Assembly (NCBI GenBank): GCA_003697085.1
Contig: RFFU01000070.1
Coordinates: 1 to 64,000 of the forward strand
Direction: 5' to 3'
DNA from: Candidatus Hydrogenedentota bacterium
GTDB lineage: Bacteria > UBA8481 > J006
DNA length: 64,000 nt
The translations under genes were made by a program, and so were the position numbers. Of the stretch, positions 9,267 to 18,246 are shown piece after piece. The notes beneath the pieces were generated by a model. That model did no database searches and was not told the DNA's origin. It saw nothing but the letters and a program-made list of their open reading frames with translations. The first letter of the stretch is position 1. Each line of letters begins with the position of its first letter.

Positions 9267-10304
9267 TCAACATATCCGCGGGAGTTCTTCTCCGTAGGGA
9301 GTCGTCAAGATTCTTCTTCCCCCAACCGTCGTCTTCAAGACAACGCGCCCCGGATTCTCCGAACTCAATCGGCCGATGATCGCGGCGTTGCGTCCATACG
9401 GGTGCCCGCGGAGAACATCCAAAGCCTTTTCCGCCGAGTCGTGGGGAACGACCGCCACGATCACGGCTTCGTTCGCCGTCGCCAACGGATCGATTCCAAA
9501 AATGGAAAGCGCCGCAGCCGTTTCGGGTCGGACGGGTATCTCCTCTTCCTCCAATTCCACGCCCACCTCGGCTTCCCGCGCCAGATCACACACGACGCTG
9601 GAAAGACCACCCCTTGTCGCATCCCTGAGAAACCGCGTCTCGGGAACCGCTTCCAACAAAGCCTCCACCAGTCCGGTCAGAGGAGCGACATCGGATCGCA
9701 CCTCTTTCGGAACGTCGACATTATTTCTCGCCGCCATCACTGCCGTTCCGTGATCCCCGAGGAAAGAGGTCACGATGATTCTGTCTTCCGGCGAACATCT
9801 TCGAATCGATAGATTCCGCCCGGGGGGAACGATCCCCATCCCCGCACTAACCGCATAACACCCGTTTCCCGCCCCCCGCTCGACAACTTTCGTGTCCCCC
9901 GTGACAATCGAAACACCGGCTTCCGCGGCCGCCTCCGCCGCGGATTCCATAAGTCTTTCCAATTTCTTCAACTCAAAACCCTCTTCCAAAATCAGGGCCA
10001 GCGAGAGCGCGCGGGGAACCGCCCCCGAAACCGCGAGATCATTGACGGTGCCGCAAACGGCCAGCCGCCCGAGGTCACCTCCGGGAAAGAAGATCGGTGT
10101 CACAACATAGGCATCGGTGGTCATTGCAAGCCGCGCTCCCGGCTCCAACTTTTCCGTCCACACGGCCGCATCATCGAGCGGTTCTTCCCTTTTCTTCAGG
10201 ATCTTCGGGAAGACGAAGCCTTCCAGAAGATCGGCCATCGCGCTTCCTCCCCCTCCATGCGCCCGAACGACGACCCCGCCGGGGACCAGATCCTCTTCGG
10301 ACAT
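9267..10304 (-). CDS. hypE: Hydrogenase expression/formation protein HypE
   Basis: AHGGGGSAMADLLEGFV, TTDAYVVTPIFFPGGDLGRLAVCGTVNDLAVSGA, C-terminal PRIC carbamoyl-acceptor tail. Confidence 0.96.
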   Translation of the reverse strand: MSEEDLVPGGVVVRAHGGGGSAMADLLEGFVFPKILKKREEPLDDAAVWTEKLEPGARLAMTTDAYVVTPIFFPGGDLGRLAVCGTVNDLAVSGAVPRALSLALILEEGFELKKLERLMESAAEAAAEAGVSIVTGDTKVVERGAGNGCYAVSAGMGIVPPGRNLSIRRCSPEDRIIVTSFLGDHGTAVMAARNNVDVPKEVRSDVAPLTGLVEALLEAVPETRFLRDATRGGLSSVVCDLAREAEVGVELEEEEIPVRPETAAALSIFGIDPLATANEAVIVAVVPHDSAEKALDVLRGHPYGRNAAIIGRLSSENPGRVVLKTTVGGRRILTTPYGEELPRIC

Positions 10305-10310
10305 TGCGTT

Positions 10311-11441
10311 CTATGCCGGACCGTATTTGTACGCCGCGGCGCACGCCCCCTCCGAGGAGACCATACACGGACCGATAGGGCGGGTCGGCGTGCAGGCTTC
10401 ACCGAAGAGGCGACACTCCGTCGGCTCCATCGCTCCTCGAAGAACCTCTCCGCAGATACAGGCCTTCGGAACAGGTATCGAGGGAATCTCGACACCGAAC
10501 CGTCTCGCAGCATCGTAATCCGAAAACTCCTCTCGAATCGCCAAACCCGATCTCGGGATAACTCCGATTCCCCGCCACTCGGAATCACACGGTTCAAACA
10601 CAGCCTCGAGTATCTTCTTGGCGTGGATGTTACCGGAAGCTCGAACAGCACGGCGATAAACGTTGACGACCTCCGCCCGTCCCTCCACGAGACACCTCAA
10701 CAACGCTTCCACGCCCAGAAGAATCTCCACGGGTTCAAACCCCGTCACCGCGCACGGAACGGCATACTCCTCGACGATAAACCGATAAAGGTCGGAACCG
10801 GTGATAACAGAAACATGGCCGGGACAGAGGAATCCATCGATCGCGAGGTCTTCAGCCTCGAGCAACGCCCGCATTGCCTCGGGCATCGTCTTATGGGCCG
10901 CGAAAACCGAGTAATTCCTAAGATTCCGTTCGCGCGCCTCGAGAATACTGGCTGCCACAGTCGGAGCCGTCGTCTCAAATCCGACGCCAAGAAAGACGAC
11001 ACACTTCTCCGGATGATTCTCAGCGGTTTCCAAGGCATCCAGTGGAGAATAAACAACGCGCACGTCCGCGCCCTTCGCACTCTCCTCTTCCAATGTCCGC
11101 CCTCCGCCCGGCACACGAAGCATATCCCCGAAGGTCGTAATGATCACTTCTGGCCGCCTGGCCAAATCACAAGAAGCAACGACATAACCGGGCGCGGTAA
11201 CACAAACGGGACACCCGGGCCCTGAAGTCAGCCGCACGCTCTCCGGAAGAAGGGAGTGGAGCCCGGTCCGCGCGGCGGACATCGTATGCGTCCCGCAGAC
11301 CTCCATCAGCCGAACAGGGCGAAGCAGACGAGCGGCCAGTTCAGCGATTGAATCGCGCAAAGCGGCTACGCGGGCCGAATCGCGGAACGGGGTCAGGGGG
11401 TTTGCCGACCCGGAAACGGTGTCCGTCTCCCCACTCCTCAT
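10311..11441 (-). CDS. hypD: Hydrogenase formation protein HypD
   Basis: LMEVCGTHTMSAARTGLHSLLPESVRLTSGPGCPVCVTAPGYV, FLGVGFETTAPTVAASI. Confidence 0.96.
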   Translation of the reverse strand: MRSGETDTVSGSANPLTPFRDSARVAALRDSIAELAARLLRPVRLMEVCGTHTMSAARTGLHSLLPESVRLTSGPGCPVCVTAPGYVVASCDLARRPEVIITTFGDMLRVPGGGRTLEEESAKGADVRVVYSPLDALETAENHPEKCVVFLGVGFETTAPTVAASILEARERNLRNYSVFAAHKTMPEAMRALLEAEDLAIDGFLCPGHVSVITGSDLYRFIVEEYAVPCAVTGFEPVEILLGVEALLRCLVEGRAEVVNVYRRAVRASGNIHAKKILEAVFEPCDSEWRGIGVIPRSGLAIREEFSDYDAARRFGVEIPSIPVPKACICGEVLRGAMEPTECRLFGEACTPTRPIGPCMVSSEGACAAAYKYGPA

Positions 11442-11680
11442 TGCTCTTGCACTCCTTTCTCATTCCCCTCACCGAACGCCTGTGACAGAAATTCCAATGT
11501 TTCCCGCGCCGCCGCCTCGTCCAAAACCTCAATTGCGTAACCGGCGTGCAACAAAATCCAATCTCCGACACGCGCCTCCGGAACCATTCGGAGCGAGGCC
11601 CTGCGTTTCACTCCTTGGAGCTCCACCAAAGCCATTCCGTTCTTTCGTTCGATAACCCTCGCCGGTACCGCCAGACACAT
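11438..11680 (-). CDS. hypC: Hydrogenase assembly chaperone HypC/HybG
   Basis: MCLAVPARVIERKNGMALVELQGVKRRASLRMVPEARVGDWILLHAGYAIEVLDEAAA. Confidence 0.95.
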   Translation of the reverse strand: MCLAVPARVIERKNGMALVELQGVKRRASLRMVPEARVGDWILLHAGYAIEVLDEAAARETLEFLSQAFGEGNEKGVQEQ

Positions 11681-11864
11681 CCTCATCCTCCGAAACGTCC
11701 GAACATCGCGGGCATCCTAAACACAAAAAAGCGTTTCGCAAGAAGAAAGTGGAAACCTCCGGAAAAGGGAACCGGGTGTCCCGCGGAAGGAATTCTCCGC
11801 CGAGAACGGAGTGAATGTGCGGTGCTTCCGCGGACGAGAGATCCCTCGCTCCCGAGGATCCACT

Positions 11865-11989
11865 GCAGACTGGAAAAGCGGCGCTCCACTGCATCCCATA
11901 GGCGGCAGTGTCCGGGGTGCATGCCAAATTTTGGGCAAGGTCAAATTTAGCCAAACAGGCATTCCCGGGAACGCAGGCATCTCGCCTGC
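11865..11989. repeat. Intergenic hairpin-repeat cluster (11865-11887; related unit on minus strand at about 11967-11989)
   Basis: GCAGACTGGAAAAGCGGCGCTCC; revcomp of second unit GCAGGCGAGATGCCTGCGTTCCC. Confidence 0.7.
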
Positions 11990-12278
11990 AAAAACGGGCT
12001 CATAGAAGTGACCTTTCGCCCTCCCCCGATCATATGCAGGATTTCGCCCAGGAGTGGACTGATACGATTCGGCAAAAAGCGCCCATTTTTCGCCATACAA
12101 CCGAGTGTCCGCGCTTCGTTGCATTCCACAGACCCCACACCTTACAATCCCCGGAAGGCCCAACTGCCAAAATTGGGTCGCGCCGCTGATCCACACCTCC
12201 CTCCGACTAATCCTTGCTCGATCACGTCCTCTCGTTTATCTTTCCTTTCCCTGTCCACTCGAAAGGAATGCTTTTTCC

Positions 12279-12938
12279 ATGGCGAAAGAAGATACAGCCG
12301 AAGACGTCGTGAAACGGATACGAGAGTTTCCCGATTGGGAGACACGGTATCGGGAGGTTCCGGTCGAGGAGATGCCGTGGTTCTTCCCGGATCTCGATCC
12401 GGATTTCAATAAGGCGCTCGAGAAGACGGGTTTATCGGGAGGAAAGGTATTGGATCTCGGAACGGGGCCCGGAACACAGGCCGTCGCGCTGGCAAAACGG
12501 GGCTTCACAGTCTCCGCCTATGACGTCTCCCCCTCAGCGATCGAAGCAGCCCGAAAACGTGCGGTGCAAGAGAATGTGGTGCTCGATACGCGTGTCTTCG
12601 ACCTTTTGAAAGATCAGACTCCGGAATGTTTCGACGCTGTTTTTGATCGCGGTTGTTTTCACGTCTTCGATCCCGATCCGCGCGCGGCCGCCGTCCGAAA
12701 GCATTATGAACTCCTCAAACCCGGCGGTTTTCTCTTCCTCAAAACGTTCAGTATCGACGAAACGCGGGAGGAGGGCCCTTATCGGTTCTCCGAGGAAGAG
12801 ATCGAGGAACTCTTTGTGCCGGGCGGATTCGAGATTCTCGATACTTGGAAGAGCGAATTCCCGGGGCGTTTGGACCTTCCTCCAAAGGCACTCTTTACGA
12901 TCCTGCGCAGGAGAACGACAGCCCCGAAACCCGCATAA
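12279..12938 (+). CDS. SAM-dependent class I methyltransferase
   Basis: VLDLGTGPGTQAVALAKRGFTVSAYDVSPSAIEAAR, LKPGGFLFLKTFS. Confidence 0.9.
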   Translation: MAKEDTAEDVVKRIREFPDWETRYREVPVEEMPWFFPDLDPDFNKALEKTGLSGGKVLDLGTGPGTQAVALAKRGFTVSAYDVSPSAIEAARKRAVQENVVLDTRVFDLLKDQTPECFDAVFDRGCFHVFDPDPRAAAVRKHYELLKPGGFLFLKTFSIDETREEGPYRFSEEEIEELFVPGGFEILDTWKSEFPGRLDLPPKALFTILRRRTTAPKPA

Positions 12939-13007
12939 CCGATTCCCCTTCTTCCTCGTCCCCAATCTCCCGCCCGAGAACGCCTCCCTCCTGAAAATCC
13001 GCCTCGA

Positions 13008-14756
13008 TCACGCCTCGAAGAAGAACTCACTCGAAAGGACAGGCGCCAGTCGTTGAACGCGACGGGCCCAGCGTTCCACGCGTTCCCGCTCGGCTTCCCC
13101 TTCCCCATCCCGCTCTCCCGCACCTCCCGCTCCGCCCTCCGCATCTTCCGCTTCTCCGCTTCTTCTTCCCGATGACTCGTCGCCTTCGGGCAGCGTTGCC
13201 ATCAGAGTCACGAGAGCAAATCCCTCGAGCGCCAGGTCGGCGAGCCGACGTAACTCGTATCCGTGTTCCTGCACGCAAGGGCCGTAATGCCGAAAGACGA
13301 GGTCGGCTCGTTCCCCCAAAACTCCCAAGGTTTCCCCCGCCAAGGCGGCCACCTGCGGAACCTCCCGCCCGAAAGGCGGACGCGGACGAGCCATTCGCAG
13401 ACGGAGGTCGTGCCGCAGTCGCTTCATCATAGCCGCAAACATTCCGCGTTCGCCGAAGCGTTTCGAGGTCTTCACGAGAAACCGCGCCAGAGGAAGCCCC
13501 GCATACAGCCCGGCGAAGAACCGCAAAACATCGCGTCCTCCGGTCATGATCCGCGCGGCCGCAAGAAGCAATCCCTCGTCTGGGCCGGCAGCGGCCGGTA
13601 CCCCTGTTCTCCCCATCAACTCAACGGCCTCCTCGAAGACCCTCCCCGCTTCCTCACAAGCAAAGAGGGCTGTGACCGCCGCCTCGGCACCGATATCCCG
13701 CTCCGCTGCCGCCAGTTCGCTGGTTACACCCAACATCGCCCCTAATACCGCCAAGCGGTCTTCCCACCCTCGCACGCGTTCCGCCACGATCTCCTGATCC
13801 AGAAGGCTCTTCCCAAACAGTCGGCGCTTGCGCGCGTAATTCTTCGCCTCCCGCGCGCGTCGGCTTACCACTTCCCCGACCACGGCCGCAATTCCCAGGC
13901 GCAGCACGCTGAGAACCCCGAGGAGCACGGCGTACCCCTCGCCGGGTCGGCCCACCAGATCCTTCTCCGTAACTTCCACGCCCCGGAATTCGATGGTTCC
14001 CATACCGATCCCGTCGAGCGGCGGATGCCGATCCTCCAGGACCGCTATTCCCCGGCGCGCGGCCGGGACAAGGAATAGGGAAAGGCGTTCCGTTTCCTCT
14101 CCTTCTCCATATCCAAGTGCTCCGACGAGAAAGGCATCGGCCAGCGTAGAATTGACGACAGCCACCTTCCTCCCGGTGAGGAGAAACCGTTCGCCTTCTT
14201 TTCGGATCGCGGTCTTGAGGAGGCTGAGGTCGCTGCCCGATTCTTGCTCCGTCACGGCATAGGCGAGGGGTTTTTCCCACGAATCCCAGGAAGGAAAGTC
14301 GTCCTTCCAACGAAGGCGCTCTTCGCGACGAATCCCGAGACCGGAGACGACGGCGGAATGAGCCGCTGCCAACAAGCCGGCGCGTCCCTCGCGGCGCGCC
14401 GCCGCCGCAACAAACGCAATCCGCGAGCGCACCGCCCCCGCCGCACTTCCTTCTTCTTCGCACCAAGAACCCTCGCCTCCTCTCGCGAGGTCCCGCAAAT
14501 ACGCGATCCGGTCCTCACAAGAGGCGAACGGTTCGAACGGCAACGCCTCCTCCTCCGCCACCGTTTCCGCCTCCGAATCCTTCTTTCCCCCGCCGAAACG
14601 AATCCGCCACGATGGATCACCGTCACCCAGATAGCCCCACGTGGGTTTTCCGAGAAAGACACTTTGAAGAAACCCGGCCGCCGACGGCTCCCACGAAGCC
14701 TTTCGGCTCTGCCAGTACGCGCCGACGTAACGGAAGATATCCGCCGGATCAGCCAC
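13008..14756 (-). CDS. Acyl-CoA dehydrogenase family protein (divergent C-terminal half)
   Basis: AYAVTEQESGSDLSLLKTAIRKEGERFLLTGRKVAVVNS; YARKRRLFGKSLLDQEIVAERV; downstream in a beta-oxidation operon. Confidence 0.82.
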   Translation of the reverse strand: MADPADIFRYVGAYWQSRKASWEPSAAGFLQSVFLGKPTWGYLGDGDPSWRIRFGGGKKDSEAETVAEEEALPFEPFASCEDRIAYLRDLARGGEGSWCEEEGSAAGAVRSRIAFVAAAARREGRAGLLAAAHSAVVSGLGIRREERLRWKDDFPSWDSWEKPLAYAVTEQESGSDLSLLKTAIRKEGERFLLTGRKVAVVNSTLADAFLVGALGYGEGEETERLSLFLVPAARRGIAVLEDRHPPLDGIGMGTIEFRGVEVTEKDLVGRPGEGYAVLLGVLSVLRLGIAAVVGEVVSRRAREAKNYARKRRLFGKSLLDQEIVAERVRGWEDRLAVLGAMLGVTSELAAAERDIGAEAAVTALFACEEAGRVFEEAVELMGRTGVPAAAGPDEGLLLAAARIMTGGRDVLRFFAGLYAGLPLARFLVKTSKRFGERGMFAAMMKRLRHDLRLRMARPRPPFGREVPQVAALAGETLGVLGERADLVFRHYGPCVQEHGYELRRLADLALEGFALVTLMATLPEGDESSGRRSGEAEDAEGGAGGAGERDGEGEAERERVERWARRVQRLAPVLSSEFFFEA

Positions 14757-14824
14757 GTCTCACTCCAACCGGCCTTCTTGAAGACCCCGTTTTCCCATCT
14801 CGGCGTATTTGTTTCACCGGTAAT

Positions 14825-16945
14825 TCAACCCAAAATATCTTTGAGAATTTCCGGCGGTCGAAAGCGTTCACCCAATTCCGACAGCGGCGCAAGCCGGCGA
14901 AGCACCGCCGCCCCTCCCAGAGACACGCCCCACCGAATCAGCCCCCCTCGGAACGGGGGAAAACCCGTTCCGTAGATCATTCCAATATCGACGTCCTCGG
15001 GCGTCCCCACTACTCGTTCCTCCAGCGCTCGAACGGCTTCGACGAGCATCACGAGGAAGAGTCGGTCCTCCATCAGTGTCTCGGGAATCGCCTTTCCCGC
15101 ACGCGGAACGAGCGCGGAGAGGCGGGGATTGACTCCGACCGGTTTCCCCGCCCGGTCGTACCGATAAAACCCTTCTCCTCCCTTCCGCCCCAAAAGTCCC
15201 GCCTCGAAAACCTTCCGCATCGCCTCCGGGAGAGCCATTCGTTCTCCAAAGCACCTCTCCAGATGCTCCGCGACGTGAAAGCCCACATCGAGCCCGACCT
15301 CATCCGCCAGCCTCAACGGCCCCATCGGCATACCGAAACGCTCCGCGACCCTGTCGATAGCCCGTACATCAGCCCCCTCCGTGAAGAGCCGGATCGCCTC
15401 CAAGATATAGGGAATCAAGATGCGGTTGACGAGAAAGCCGGGGCGGTTCTCCACGAGGATCGGCGTCTTCCCGAGCCGACGGGCGACGGAGAAGAGGGTC
15501 GCCAACGTCCGGTCATCCGTCTTCTCGCCGCGAATGATCTCAACAAGCGGCATCCGATGAACCGGATTGAAGAAGTGAAGCCCCGCGAAACGACCGGGGT
15601 GCACGAGAACGGAGGCCATCTCGTCGATCGAAAGCCCAGAGGTATTCGTCGCGATCACGGCGTCCGCACGAACACGCCGTTCAACCTCGCTCAACACCGC
15701 CTGTTTGACCTCCATCCTTTCGACGACGGCTTCAACCACGAGTTCCGCGCGGCGGAATCCGAAATAATCGAGCCCGACGGCGATGCGTCCCATCGCGCGC
15801 CGAAATTCCGCCTCGGTCATCCGCCGGCGCTTCATCGACGTCCGCCCGATCTCCTCCGCCGTCTTCAGCGCCCCCAGAAGCGGCTCGGAACGAATATCCT
15901 TCAAACGAACATCCCACCCGGCATTCGCCAGCGCCCAGGCGATACCTCCTCCCATCGTTCCGGCCCCCAAAACCCCGGCGTAGGTGACGACCCCCGGTTC
16001 CGATTCGTAAGGAGCATATTTTTTCCTGGCCTCGGTCAGAAAGAAAAGATGGCGCAAATTCCGTGAAACATCCGTCACCACCAGTTTTCCAAAAGCCTTC
16101 GCTTCCCGAGCCAAACCTTCCGGAGCCACGATGAGTCCCTTTCCCGTAACATCCTCGGGAGGCCGAAGAGCCGCCGTCTCCTTCATCAGTTTCACCACGG
16201 CTGGAATTGCGGGATAGTGACCCCGCGCCTTCTTCTCGGCCTGCTCCAGTGCCTTCGGAAAAAGGATCCAGTCCCGCAACGGAGCCCGTTCGAGAAGACC
16301 CGAAAACCCCCGCGGAATAAACCGGTGCGGGCGCGGCCGCTCCCGAAGAAAACGGATCGCTTCCTCTACAAGAAGCCCGGGTGCGACAGCCGAGTCCAGA
16401 AGACCGATCCGAAGCGCCTTCCGGACATCGACCGTCTTCCCCGCCAGAATCATTCCCAGCGCCTCACGCATCCCCACGAGAAGCGGAAGCCGTTGCGTCC
16501 CTCCAAACCCGGGAAGAATTCCCAGTTTCGTCTCGGGAAGTCCGATCCGAATCTTCTCGTCGAGCGCCGCGACGCGGTAGGTGCAGGCCAGAGCCATCTC
16601 CAATCCGCCCCCCAGACAATACCCTCCAATGGCCGCCACGGAAGGAACCGGAAGAAGGCTGATTCTGTTGAGTATCTTCTGCCCCAACGCCGCCTTGATC
16701 CGTCCCTCCTCCGATGATGTGATCCCGTCGATCTCCCGGACATCCGCCCCCGCAATAAAGGACCCGGGTTTGGCCGAGTAGATGACGATGCCTTTGACGT
16801 CTTTCGCGGCTGTCTGCTCGAAGTCGGTCAGAATCGCGTCCAATTCCTTCATGATCGCTTCCGTGAGAACGTTCTGCTTCTTGTCCGGTACATCGAGGCC
16901 GAGCAAGGCGATCTCCTCCTCGATCCGTGGTTGCCAAGCGCTCAT
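14825..16945 (-). CDS. Enoyl-CoA hydratase / 3-hydroxyacyl-CoA dehydrogenase (FadJ/FadB-like)
   Basis: IAGADVREID, IGGYCLGGGLEMALACTYRVA, VLGAGTMGGGIAWALANAGWDVRLKD, NTSGLSIDEMA, HFFNPVHRMPLVEII. Confidence 0.94.
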   Translation of the reverse strand: MSAWQPRIEEEIALLGLDVPDKKQNVLTEAIMKELDAILTDFEQTAAKDVKGIVIYSAKPGSFIAGADVREIDGITSSEEGRIKAALGQKILNRISLLPVPSVAAIGGYCLGGGLEMALACTYRVAALDEKIRIGLPETKLGILPGFGGTQRLPLLVGMREALGMILAGKTVDVRKALRIGLLDSAVAPGLLVEEAIRFLRERPRPHRFIPRGFSGLLERAPLRDWILFPKALEQAEKKARGHYPAIPAVVKLMKETAALRPPEDVTGKGLIVAPEGLAREAKAFGKLVVTDVSRNLRHLFFLTEARKKYAPYESEPGVVTYAGVLGAGTMGGGIAWALANAGWDVRLKDIRSEPLLGALKTAEEIGRTSMKRRRMTEAEFRRAMGRIAVGLDYFGFRRAELVVEAVVERMEVKQAVLSEVERRVRADAVIATNTSGLSIDEMASVLVHPGRFAGLHFFNPVHRMPLVEIIRGEKTDDRTLATLFSVARRLGKTPILVENRPGFLVNRILIPYILEAIRLFTEGADVRAIDRVAERFGMPMGPLRLADEVGLDVGFHVAEHLERCFGERMALPEAMRKVFEAGLLGRKGGEGFYRYDRAGKPVGVNPRLSALVPRAGKAIPETLMEDRLFLVMLVEAVRALEERVVGTPEDVDIGMIYGTGFPPFRGGLIRWGVSLGGAAVLRRLAPLSELGERFRPPEILKDILG

Positions 16946-18246
16946 ATCCGCTCCACCGCCACCGCTCCCCCCTGCCCTCCTCCGATACACAGCGTCGCCA
17001 GCCCTAATGTCTTCTCCCGCCTCCGTAACTCTTCCAAAAGCGTTAGAACGAGCCGCGTTCCCGTCATTCCGACCGGATGACCCAAGGCGATGGCTCCGCC
17101 GTTGACGTTAAGCCGTTCGCGATCGAGTGTTCCCAGCGGAAGACTCCTCCCCAATTCCCGTTCCGCAAACTCCTTCGAGGCAAACGCCCGCTCGCAGGCG
17201 ATCACCTGCGCCGCAAAAGCCTCGTTCAACTCGACGAGATCGAAATCGGAAAGGCGCAGGTTCGTCGCCTCGAGCAACCGCGCGGTGGCGAATACGGGAC
17301 CGAGCCCCATCCGATGCGGATCAAGTCCCGCGTATTTCCAATCCAGGAGTCGCCCCTTCGCCTGCAACCCGAGGGAACGACAACGGCTCTCCGAGAGCAC
17401 AATCATCGCCGCGGCCCCGTCCGTGATGGGACAGGCGTTGCCGACCGTTACCGTTCCGGCGGTCCTGTCGAAGTAAGGCCGCAACTTTCCCAAAGCCTCC
17501 ATACTCTGATTCTCCCGGGGCCCGTTGTCCTGATCGATCCATTTCGAAAAATCCGCCGAGGGCACGGGTGAAATCTCTTCCGCGAGACGTTCCCGCGCGG
17601 CGATGGCGCGCTGATGCGACATCAACGCGAATTCATCCTGTTCGCGACGCGAGATCGAGAACTCGACCGCAAGATTCTCGGCCGTCTTTCCCATAATGAT
17701 TCCACAAGAGTAATCGGTAAGCCCTTCGACGACACCGATCCTCGGTTTGAGCATTCCCGGGCGAAAGCGCACCAAAGCAGCCAGTTTTTCCGCCGGACTC
17801 TTCGCCTTCGCGAACGAAGCGAACCAGTCCGTGAAGGATTTCGAGTAGAGAAGCGGATAGTTCGACATCGATTCGGTACCGCCGACCAAATAAATCTGGC
17901 CGCGCCCCAAACGAATTCTTTCCGCAGCGGTCGTGATCGCCTCGAACCCCGAGGCGCAGTTTCGATGCACCGTCACGGCGGGGACGGATCGCGGAACCCC
18001 CGCCGCCAGCGCCACGGCGCGCGCAACATTCTGGGCCTCCGACGGTTGGCCGACACACCCGACGATGACCTCGTCGAATACCCCAGGGTCGAGCCCGGTT
18101 CGGTCCAACACGGCGCGAAAAGCCATCCTTCCCAACTCGACCGCGTTCCACCCGGCCAGATCCGTACCCGCCTTGCACAACGGCGTCCGGACACCATCGA
18201 GGATCAGAACCTTCTCCCGATCCTTCACGCCGCTCTCCGATGTCAT
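16942..18246 (-). CDS. Acetyl-CoA acyltransferase / thiolase
   Basis: ILDGVRTPLCKAGTDL, VHRNCASGFEAITTAA, NVNGGAIALGHPVGMTGTRLVL, CIGGGQGGAVAVE. Confidence 0.95.
   Translation of the reverse strand: MTSESGVKDREKVLILDGVRTPLCKAGTDLAGWNAVELGRMAFRAVLDRTGLDPGVFDEVIVGCVGQPSEAQNVARAVALAAGVPRSVPAVTVHRNCASGFEAITTAAERIRLGRGQIYLVGGTESMSNYPLLYSKSFTDWFASFAKAKSPAEKLAALVRFRPGMLKPRIGVVEGLTDYSCGIIMGKTAENLAVEFSISRREQDEFALMSHQRAIAARERLAEEISPVPSADFSKWIDQDNGPRENQSMEALGKLRPYFDRTAGTVTVGNACPITDGAAAMIVLSESRCRSLGLQAKGRLLDWKYAGLDPHRMGLGPVFATARLLEATNLRLSDFDLVELNEAFAAQVIACERAFASKEFAERELGRSLPLGTLDRERLNVNGGAIALGHPVGMTGTRLVLTLLEELRRREKTLGLATLCIGGGQGGAVAVERI

Noticed and set aside
11529-12196. Minus-strand ORFs over the hypC upstream region
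   Set aside because: They run through the dispersed repeats and have no recognisable family; likely spurious translations of intergenic DNA
14612-16066. 484-aa plus-strand ORF opposite the FadJ-like gene
   Set aside because: Arg/Pro-rich antisense translation; the minus strand has unmistakable hydratase/dehydrogenase motifs
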